This document shows positions 34,301 to 41,900 of a stretch of DNA of 64,000 nt, piece after piece; the first letter of the stretch is position 1; each line of letters opens with the position of its first letter. The position numbers were made by a program, and so were the translations under genes. The stretch comes from VBAS01 sp964508655 (GTDB lineage Bacteria; Bacteroidota; Bacteroidia; Chitinophagales; Chitinophagaceae): positions 1 through 64,000 of the forward strand of contig CAZDUO010000002.1 of the NCBI GenBank assembly GCA_964508655.1. The letters run 5' to 3'. The notes beneath the pieces are model-generated. The model did no database searches and had not been told where the DNA came from. It saw nothing but the letters and a program-made list of their open reading frames with translations.

Positions 34301-37300
34301 AAACAACTGGCATTACTGGTCATCACACAGCTCACCACATCGCCATTTACCAATGTTGCATTGGAATACGTATTGCTGTTGGTGCCCACATTACTTCCAT
34401 TCAGCTTCCATTGATACGATGGTGAAGCGCCGCCGTTGGTGGGTGTGGCAGTAAATGTAACATTGGTGCCGGCACAAATAGTATTGCCGGGGCTGGCGGC
34501 AATGCTTACCGATGGGGTCAGCAGCGGGTTCACCGTCATTGTAATGGTATTGGATGTGGCGGTGGTTGGGCTTGCACAGTTGGCGTTGCTTGTCATCACA
34601 CAGGTCACCACATCGCCATTGGCAAGAGCGGCATTGGAATACGTGTCGCTGTTGGTGCCAACATTATTTCCGTTCAGCTTCCATTGATACGATGGCGAAA
34701 CGCCACCGTTGGTGGGTGTGGCAGTGAATGTCACATTGGTTCCGGCACATATTGTGTTGCCAGGGTTGGCACTGATACTCACCGATGGTGTAACCACCGC
34801 GTTTACTGTCATTGTAATTGTGTTGGAAGTAACCGTAACAGGATTGGCGCAGGCAAGCGACGATGTCATTTCACAACTTACCTGGTCGCCATTTACCAGT
34901 GCGTTGTTTGAATACGTATTGCTGTTGGTACCCACATTGTTTCCATTCAGTTTCCACTGATAGGTTGGCGTACCCCCATTGGTGGGTGTGGCAGTGAATG
35001 TCACATTGGTTCCGGCACAAATAGTATTACCGGGGTCGGCAGCAATAACAACCGATGGCGTACAGGGCGCCGATTTGGTGACAACTACATTATTACTGTT
35101 ATAAGTGATGGAATATTGAGGCGGCAGATTAAGTACAGCGAATGTACCGCTTACGGTGCCTGATGTAAGTGTTAAGATGGTGTAATTTCCGTCAGGTACT
35201 GCGCCGGTTTCAGCCACCGTCAATGTTCCGTTCAGGGTAATATTACCGGCTCTTTGTAACTGGTCATGTCCCGTTGGTTGGCCTGCACCACCATTACCGG
35301 CAATTTCTATACTCAGTGTACTGTTGGCAGAAAATGGCTGGGCCGTATTTATGGTAATAATACCGGGCGATAAACCCGGAGCAATAATACCATTGCTGTT
35401 AAATGTGGCACTTCCGATAACAATAGTGCCCACTCCTTTTATGGTAGCTGCCGCATTGTTATTGAAAGTAGCTGCATTGATAGTAGTAGTGCCTGTACTG
35501 CTTTTTGAAATCGTTCCTGTATTGGTCAATGTCGCATTGCCTGCGGCATTTGACAAGGTATTGTTTCCGCTGATATTAAAACTGGATGTATTGGATAACA
35601 ACGTGCCATTCGACAGGGCAATATCTCCATCCGCCCAGTTCAGGGTGCCGTTATTGGTAACAGTTACCACCCCGATTGTTTTAGGACTGACTGTGCTTAT
35701 AGTCATTGTTCTTCCCGGTGCATTGGTAAAATTTCTGCTCAGTGATCCGGAAGTCCAGGTAAGATTTCCATTTACAGTAAATGATCCGTTTCCAGAGATA
35801 TTATTTACCAGAGTAAAATCATTGTTGACAGTCAGATTGCCGTTACCGGTGATTTGACTGGCGCCGGCTGTGGTCAAAATAAGTGTTGAGGGAACATTCC
35901 AGTCAATATTCAGGTTCAGAAAATTATTATTGTTAAATGTACCGGTGCCGCTGATTACCGAACCGGTATTATGATTGAATGGATTATTAGATGTAGAAAA
36001 AACACCGCCGTTGAAAGTAAAATTAGCTGTATTGGTAAAGGCGGATTGGTTTATGACGGTTCCTGCATTCAGGTTCACTGTTCCGCTATTATTTATTTGC
36101 GAAAAAGCCAACGTGGTGGTGCCGGCACTCAATTTTGAAATCGTACCGTTATTATTGAGTATGCCAAGAAAGGCTGAGGCATCCCAAGTGGCAGCGCTGT
36201 TGATATTGAATGTAGCATTATTGGCAACCGTTACATTAGCGCCCTGGGTGATTGCCCCGTCCTGCCAGTTCAGTGTTCCATTATTTGTAATTCCGGTTCC
36301 AAGAATTTTTGCGCCGGCAGTGGCAAAATTGAATATTCCTGAGGCTGCTATTTCCGTAGTACCGGTGCCTGTAAATGTGCCGCTGTTAAAGTTAATTGTT
36401 CCGTTTACTGTGAGATCAGTACCGGCTCCGTTATCAACTGTAAATGTAGTACCGCTAATGACAAGAACTCCCCCACCCAGCACAGTTACCTGGTCGGCAG
36501 CGGCGGCTGCTGCCACTGTAATGGTGTGTCCGTTTCGGATGGAAATAGCCCCATCAGCACTGGTAGGCGCTGAAACCGCATTTACCCAGTTTGTACCATC
36601 AAATCTTTCCCAACTGGATGCATCGGCCCAGTTACCCGTTTGCTTGCTTCGATAATCGCCGGTAGAACTAAAAGTGCAGGCGCCCATAGTCAGGGCAGTC
36701 ATTACCGTCTGGCCACAAACACTGCTGCCGGTGCTTCTCGTCATTACCGCATTACCGCCTGCAATGTCATTAGCACTTAATACCCTGCTTTGTGCACCGT
36801 TTGCGATTGCATAATGCATAACAGCACCCGGGTCAATCACATGTCCTAACTGGTGACCATGACCCAGCTCATGCAAAGCGACGGATTCAAAATCAAATTG
36901 TGTGAATCCCGGGCTTCCCAGTCCATAATACCAGTCAGTGCCATCATTAAAGCGGATATCCATCTCCTGCAAAAACCAATTGTTGCCTGCACAACCAGCC
37001 CAGTAACTGCCACACTGGCCCAGTACCCCGGCAGGCAGTTCAGCGCCGATATCAAACCGCACGACATTGATTCCATCAGCAGCCTGTATGTTGGTAGATG
37101 TTGTGCTTCCGACCAGCCAGTTTACCAATGTACCGCACCGCCAGTTAATGAATGCCCTTTCAAAAGCATCTCTTGCTGTTGCATTGTCATTAAACCCGGT
37201 GAAATAGCTCCAGGTGTAGCCTCCCATGCTGTTATCATTAACCATCCTGGTCGGCCACTCACCACCGGAGCTTACATTCAGGTTTGAAAATGTAATCACC

Positions 37301-38169
37301 AGTGTTTCCGTACTGGTAGCAGTTCCTTCGCCCGGCACATCCACCTTTACCTGGCCTGTACCTGCCCGTGTTGGCACGTTCAATACAATTTGTGTATTGC
37401 TCCACGAAACAATTTCCGTGTTTGGCGCAGTATAATCGGTAGCTCCGCCATTATCCGCATTTTTGAATAATACGGTGCTTGTGCCCTGCGCAGCGCCAAA
37501 ATTATTGCCATTGATGGTTAATTGGGATTGTGTTCCTGCAGAAATGGTTGTAGGAGAAATGGATGAGATGGCAGGAGGCACCAATATATTGTTGCTTCGC
37601 TGGTTGTTCTGATCAATTGAATAGGGTTTTACACTACGGTAATCATTCCCAGTCCGTTGAACAATTCTATTATACAACTGCGCCGGGATATTGTCATATT
37701 TATTAAAAACATCAGTAGCGGTTTTTGTGGATTCATTGTATTTTACAAAGCCCTGCAGCAAAGCATAAGCCCGGTAAGTGGCTGGCACCGGGATAGTGCT
37801 TGCCGCACTTTTCTCATAGGCAGCGGGCTCCAGCATAAAGATGCCCGCATGGCCGGGCTGCATTTCCAGGTTGGGTTCTAAACGGTGCAACACGTCACCA
37901 ACAATTCCGCCTTCCGTTATTATTTCCACTTCGGTTTGCGAGGGGTTTCCTTTGAAAATTTTATACACGTCAACTGTGTACGCCGTATAAATCAGGTTGT
38001 GCGGGGAATTCCAGTATGATTTTTTAGCAGTTATTCTTCCTTCAATTATCGCAGTGGATTTGTCAATACGCTCATTCAGATCAACCGGGCGAATCAAACA
38101 TTGAGCGGTGACAGGCATACCGGAAACAACCAGTGCCAATGACCAAATTAAATTTGTAGTGAATCTCAT
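31375..38169 (-). CDS. Giant T9SS surface protein: metzincin-like domain, beta-solenoid, Ig/PKD-like repeats
   Basis: A 2264-aa protein. In order: signal peptide (1-22); a ~170-aa domain; an IPT/TIG domain (about 193-296, ISSISPTTISAGTQSQLTINGNNFG); a metalloprotease-like domain with HELGHGHQLGH (His433, Glu434, His437, His443) and a downstream VMHY Met-turn; an Asn/Thr/Gly-rich region predicted as beta-solenoid (about 530-1030); nine ~91-aa repeats (about 1036-1856, each with CAGTNVTFTATP and YQWKLNGNNVGTNS); three Ig-like repeats; and a T9SS type A sorting domain (YPNPS... to KTIIIEK). It is likely surface-attached or secreted. Position 8 of the zinc motif is Gln where metzincins have Gly, so activity is uncertain. 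A role in adhesion or polymer degradation is inference. Confidence 0.88.
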   Translation of the reverse strand: MRFTTNLIWSLALVVSGMPVTAQCLIRPVDLNERIDKSTAIIEGRITAKKSYWNSPHNLIYTAYTVDVYKIFKGNPSQTEVEIITEGGIVGDVLHRLEPNLEMQPGHAGIFMLEPAAYEKSAASTIPVPATYRAYALLQGFVKYNESTKTATDVFNKYDNIPAQLYNRIVQRTGNDYRSVKPYSIDQNNQRSNNILVPPAISSISPTTISAGTQSQLTINGNNFGAAQGTSTVLFKNADNGGATDYTAPNTEIVSWSNTQIVLNVPTRAGTGQVKVDVPGEGTATSTETLVITFSNLNVSSGGEWPTRMVNDNSMGGYTWSYFTGFNDNATARDAFERAFINWRCGTLVNWLVGSTTSTNIQAADGINVVRFDIGAELPAGVLGQCGSYWAGCAGNNWFLQEMDIRFNDGTDWYYGLGSPGFTQFDFESVALHELGHGHQLGHVIDPGAVMHYAIANGAQSRVLSANDIAGGNAVMTRSTGSSVCGQTVMTALTMGACTFSSTGDYRSKQTGNWADASSWERFDGTNWVNAVSAPTSADGAISIRNGHTITVAAAAAADQVTVLGGGVLVISGTTFTVDNGAGTDLTVNGTINFNSGTFTGTGTTEIAASGIFNFATAGAKILGTGITNNGTLNWQDGAITQGANVTVANNATFNINSAATWDASAFLGILNNNGTISKLSAGTTTLAFSQINNSGTVNLNAGTVINQSAFTNTANFTFNGGVFSTSNNPFNHNTGSVISGTGTFNNNNFLNLNIDWNVPSTLILTTAGASQITGNGNLTVNNDFTLVNNISGNGSFTVNGNLTWTSGSLSRNFTNAPGRTMTISTVSPKTIGVVTVTNNGTLNWADGDIALSNGTLLSNTSSFNISGNNTLSNAAGNATLTNTGTISKSSTGTTTINAATFNNNAAATIKGVGTIVIGSATFNSNGIIAPGLSPGIITINTAQPFSANSTLSIEIAGNGGAGQPTGHDQLQRAGNITLNGTLTVAETGAVPDGNYTILTLTSGTVSGTFAVLNLPPQYSITYNSNNVVVTKSAPCTPSVVIAADPGNTICAGTNVTFTATPTNGGTPTYQWKLNGNNVGTNSNTYSNNALVNGDQVSCEMTSSLACANPVTVTSNTITMTVNAVVTPSVSISANPGNTICAGTNVTFTATPTNGGVSPSYQWKLNGNNVGTNSDTYSNAALANGDVVTCVMTSNANCASPTTATSNTITMTVNPLLTPSVSIAASPGNTICAGTNVTFTATPTNGGASPSYQWKLNGSNVGTNSNTYSNATLVNGDVVSCVMTSNASCLTTPTATSNDITMGVSATVVPSVSIAADPGNTICAGTNVTFTATPTNGGASPSYQWKLNGNNVGTNSNTYSNATLANGDVVTCEMTSSFACASPATATSNAITMTVNPLIIPSVSIAANPGNTICAGTNVTFTATPTNGGASPSYQWKLNGNNVGTNSDTYSNASLANGDVVTCVMTSNANCASPTTVTSNAITMTVNPLLTPSVSIAASPGNTICAGTNVTFTATPTNGGASPSYQWKLNGSNVGTNSNTYSNATLVNGDVVSCVMTSNASCLATPTATSNDITMIVTGTVVPSVSIAANPGSTICAGTNVTFTATPTNGGASPSYQWKLNGNNVGTNSISYSNASLTNGDVVTCEMTSSFACASPASATSNAITMTVTANVTPSVSIAASPGNTICEGTNVTFTATPTNGGASPSYQWKLNGNNVGTNSDTYSNASLANGDVIACVMTSSVTCVTSATATSNAITMTVNAFLAPSVNIAASPGSTVCAGTNVTFTATPANGGASPSYQWKLNGNNVGTNSPAYSNASLANGDVVSCVMTSSYPCLTAPTATSNTITMTINTAPAINTHPAGQSVCPGTNVTFSFSATGTSLTYQWRKGGVNISGATASSYTISSVTAADAGNYDVVVSGTCPPAAISNTAVLTVLQPPSITTQPANQTVFVGQNVTLSVVATGSGLTYQWRKGGVNIAGATGSSYTISNVAVADAGNYDVVVSGTCAPPVISSTATLTVLTIAINTHPADRAVCVGANATFSVLASGANLTYQWQVSVGGGAFTNISGATSTTLTLNAVTLAMNGNRYRCVVSGSLTSNAATLTVNPLPVVTLNLPFDTLHMKNTQQTLSGGSPSGGTYSGTGISGTSFVPGALAYGNYVVTYRYTDANGCSSSAVDIFTVIPKASPVNLYPNPSTDGKVIIVVTPEMLGSRAVVFNTLGQKVADWTITGLLTVNRFKWPSGIYTVNISRGPVQVTKTIIIEK
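31892..32343. repeat. 452-bp segment identical to 39492-39943
   Basis: Line-by-line comparison shows no mismatch between 31892-32343 and 39492-39943 (offset 7600). The first differences are at 31891 (g versus a) and 32344 (a versus g), and divergence increases outside. It encodes the last two Ig-like repeats of both giant proteins. Confidence 0.95.
32525..35060. repeat. Nine tandem ~273-bp repeats in the 2264-aa gene
   Basis: Corresponding points fall exactly 273 bp apart (32798, 33071, 33344, 33617, 33890, 34163, 34436 and 34709). Units with the same variant endings recur every third unit: NANCASPTT, NASCL-TPTATSND and TSSFACASPA types. So a 3-unit block of 819 bp was itself duplicated; e.g. 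33596-33800 is nearly identical to 34415-34619. Confidence 0.92.
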
Positions 38170-38712
38170 AGCAGTTTATTTAATGATTATTGATGAAAAA
38201 CCCGGATCATGTTACTGACTGGTATCCATGACTCTTTCAGCAATTTTTACGTTGAGTTATTAAGGCCCCGGTTTTTTCTGACTAACCTGAATTGTTCAGC
38301 CCTTCTCCCGGTATGGGGTGATTGATTGCATCCAGACCTGTACTTCGTCCCCGGCATTCGCATAAGAAAGCTTTCAGGATGATTGGTTCGTTCATCGGTG
38401 GATCGGTCAGAAATATTTCAAGAGGTGTGAATTAATATAACACAGGTAAATCACCACAAAGCAATAGTAAGATATTGAAAAAAAGATTTTCATAAAAAAA
38501 TATTTTATGGCTGCTTAAGCAATGGCTGCCAGGTTATTTGCCATTTTTTAAAGCTTAAAATTACAGGGGGTGATAACAGAATCAGGTGAACAATCATACA
38601 CGGCAACGGCAAAATCTACTACCGGGAATATGCCTCAGCACTGCAGCCCGGTATCATGCTCCGGTAAACAGATTATTTATTGACCAGAAACAGAGTGGCA
38701 TATCTACAACTT

Positions 38713-38841
38713 ATCTCAAAAGTAATTTTAACACAGAGATTTTGAGAAATTGAGTTACACAGAGATGTCGATCCAGTGGTAAATTCTCTGTGCAGCTCCT
38801 TAACTCTGTGCCACTGTGTTGTGCTCATTGACTTTTGAGAT
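38713..38841. repeat. 129-bp imperfect palindrome with four matched arm pairs
   Basis: Matched arms, outside to inside: ATCTCAAAAGT (38713-38723) with ACTTTTGAGAT (38831-38841), AACACAG (38730-38736) with CTGTGTT (38814-38820), GAGTTA (38752-38757) with TAACTC (38801-38806), and CACAGAGA (38758-38765) with TCTCTGTG (38785-38792). RNA from either strand could fold into one long rod. Confidence 0.8.
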
Positions 38842-38914
38842 GGATTCTAATAAAATTGAAAGAACTGGTTTTACAAAAAACAATAGTGAGTAAAAAAGTC
38901 AATCATATTTAAGA

Positions 38915-38949
38915 ATAAAAAAACCGGCCAACGATAACAGACCGGTTTT
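38915..38949 (-). terminator. Intrinsic terminator of the 1481-aa gene
   Basis: On the minus strand AAACCGG, a 14-nt loop and CCGGTTT are followed by a T-run (TTTTTTTATT). It lies about 26 bp past the stop at 38975. Strong. Confidence 0.85.
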
Positions 38950-38974
38950 TACTATGATAAACCTTCTTATAAAA

Positions 38975-41900
38975 TCACCTGGTAATTACCATGGTTTTAG
39001 TTATGCTGTTTGGCCCCCTGCTGATATTAACGATGTAAACACCCGATGGCCATTTGAACCGGTTAACCGTCAATAATCCTGTAATGGTCCAGTCAGCCAC
39101 TTTTTGTCCCAGCGTATTATATGCCACGGCCTTACTGCCCAGCATTTCCGGCGTCACTACAATTATCACTTTTCCGTCAGGCGAAGGATTGGGATACAGG
39201 TTCACCGGGATTGCCTTGGGAATGACGGTAAATATATCCACTGCAGATGAACTGCACCCATTTGCATCAGTATAACGATAAGTGACAACATAATTACCCA
39301 ACGCAAGTGCACCGGGTACAAAATTGCCGCCGCTGATTCCTGTTCCGGAATATAAGCCACCGGCCGGCAAACCGCCGCTCAGCACCTGTTGCGTACTGTT
39401 CATAAGCAGGGTATCATACGGAAGGTTGAGCGTTACTACCGGCAGCGGGTTTACGGTTAAGGTGGCTGCATTGGAATTCAAACTGCCGCTAACCACGCAG
39501 CGATAGCGGTTGCCATTCATGGCAAGGGTAACTGCATTCAATGTAAGCGTAGTACTGGTGGCCCCGCTGATATTGGTAAATGCTCCGCCGCCCACACTCA
39601 CCTGCCACTGGTATGTAAGATTTGCCCCGCTTGCTAATACGCTGAAGGTAGCGTTGGCGCCAACACATACTGCCCTGTCAGCGGGATGTGTGTTGATGGC
39701 AATTGTCAGCACAGTTAATGTAGCTGTGCTGGAAATAACAGGCGGCGCACAGGTGCCGCTTACCACCACATCATAGTTGCCGGCATCTGCCACTGCCACG
39801 TTGCTGATGGTATAACTGCTGCCGGTTGCTCCCGCAATATTCACGCCTCCTTTGCGCCATTGATAAGTCAAACCGCTGCCTGTTGCAACAACAGAGAGGG
39901 TAACATTCTGCCCCACAAACACCGTTTGATTTGCCGGCTGAGTGGTAATGGCCGGCGAAGGAATAATGGTTAATGCAGCAGCATTGGAGATCGCAGCGGG
40001 CGGGCATGTGCCGCTTACCACCACATCATAGTTGCCGGCATCGCCGGCTGCCACAGCAGCGATGGTATAAGATGAGGAAGTAGCTCCTGCAATATTCACT
40101 CCGCCCTTGCGCCACTGGTAGGTGATGCTGGTTCCGGTTGCAGTTACGGAGAAGGTAACATTCGCTCCCAGGCAAACACTTTGATTAACCGGCTGCACGG
40201 AAATAGCAGGTTTGGTATTTACAGTTAATGAAGCCGTACCCGATGTAAGATTGCCACAAGTGCCGTTTACCGCCACATCATAGTTTCCTGCATCAGCGGT
40301 TGACACATTGGTAAGGCTATAAGCTGAAGCCGTAGCCCCGCTGATATTTACTCCGCCTTTGCGCCATTGATAACTGATTCCGCTGCCACCTGCAACTACT
40401 GAGAAGGTTACATTGCTTCCTTCACATACGGTTTGTGAGGCAGGATCTGTGGTAATAAACACATCGCCCAAAGTAAGAGAACCTGTATTGGATGTAGCGG
40501 AGCCGCAGGTGCCGTTAACCACTACATCATAATTACCCGCATCAGCTGCTGACACAGCAGTAATGGTGTAGGATGATGAGGTGGCTCCGCCAATATTGAC
40601 GCCGGCCTTTCTCCATTGGTAAGTGAGGTTATCTCCTGATGCGGTAACAGCAAAAGTAACATTGCTGCCCGAACACACTGTCTGGCTCGCCGGTTGATTA
40701 GTAATGATGGTTGACGGTATAATGGTAAGCGTTGCTGTATTGGAAGTGGAAGTTCCGCAAAGGCTGTTTACTTCCACACTGTAATTGCCCGCATCACCTG
40801 CCGTCACCGGGTTGATGGTATAGCTGGATGCGGTGGCGCCCGGAATATTCACTCCATTCTTTTTCCACTGGTAGGTTACTGTACCGCTGCCGCTTGCCGA
40901 TACACTGAAGGTAACGCTGCCGCTTAAGCAGGAAGACTGACTGGAGGGCTGTGTATTAATGGTGGTGCCTGCTGTAATGGTAAGTGTAGCACCATTCGAT
41001 GTCAACGTGCCACATGTGCCGCTTACCGTTACAGAATAAGTAGCTGCATCGCCTGCCGTCACCGGGCTGATGGTATGGCTTGATGAAGTGGCGCCACTAA
41101 TATCCACCCCATCCTTTTTCCATTGATAGGTAAGATTGGTGCCGGCAGCCGATACACTGAAGGTAACACTGCCGCCCGGGCACGATGATTGGTTGGCAGG
41201 TTGAGTTGTGATGACAGTGGTTACATTCACCGTTAATACGGCATCTGTTGATATGGCTGTTCCGCAAGTGCCGGTCACTTCTGCCGAATAATTACCTGCG
41301 TCACCTGCAACCACGCCATTGATGGTATAGCTTGCAGAAGTGGCGCCGCTGATATTTACACCATTTTTCTTCCATTGATATGTCAGCACCCCGGTTCCTG
41401 TTGCCAAAACTGTAAATGTCACATTATCGCCGGGACAAACCGCCTGGCTTGCCGGGTTCGCAGTAATCGCCGTCACGGCATTCACCGTTAATGCGGCCGT
41501 GGCTGATGTCACCGAGCCGCAGGCGCCCGTCACTACCACATCGTAATTACCGGCATCGCCGGCTGCTACGCCTGTTATTGTATAGGATGATGAAGTGGCG
41601 CCGTTGATATTTACTGCATTTTTTCTCCATTGATAAGTTAACCCCGATCCGCCGGCTGTTACGGTGAAGGTCACATTGACACCGGGGCATACAGCCTGGC
41701 TTGCCGGCTGTGAGGTTATGCTGGTGACGCCAACAGTTAAAGTGGCTGCAGATGAAGTAGCACTTTGCCCGCAAGGACTGCTCACAATTACATCATAGCT
41801 TCCTGCATCACCTGTTGTGACCCCGGTAATGGTATGGCTGCTGCCGGTTGCTCCCGGGATATTCACTCCATTTTTACGCCATTGATAAGTCAGTCCCGAT

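Larger units (their letters stand above)
38170..38974. other. 805-bp gene-free interval between the giant genes
   Basis: No supported gene, RNA gene or strong promoter was found in 38170-38700, where sequence is non-repetitive and broken by stops. The interval also holds a 129-bp imperfect palindrome (38713-38841) and a terminator (38915-38949). It probably contains the promoter of the 2264-aa gene, which I could not place. Confidence 0.6.

Noticed and set aside
32798..34960. A ladder of plus-strand open frames of 83 codons, exactly 273 bp apart
   Set aside because: They are antisense shadows of the nine tandem repeats in the 2264-aa gene; the spacing comes from the repeat length.
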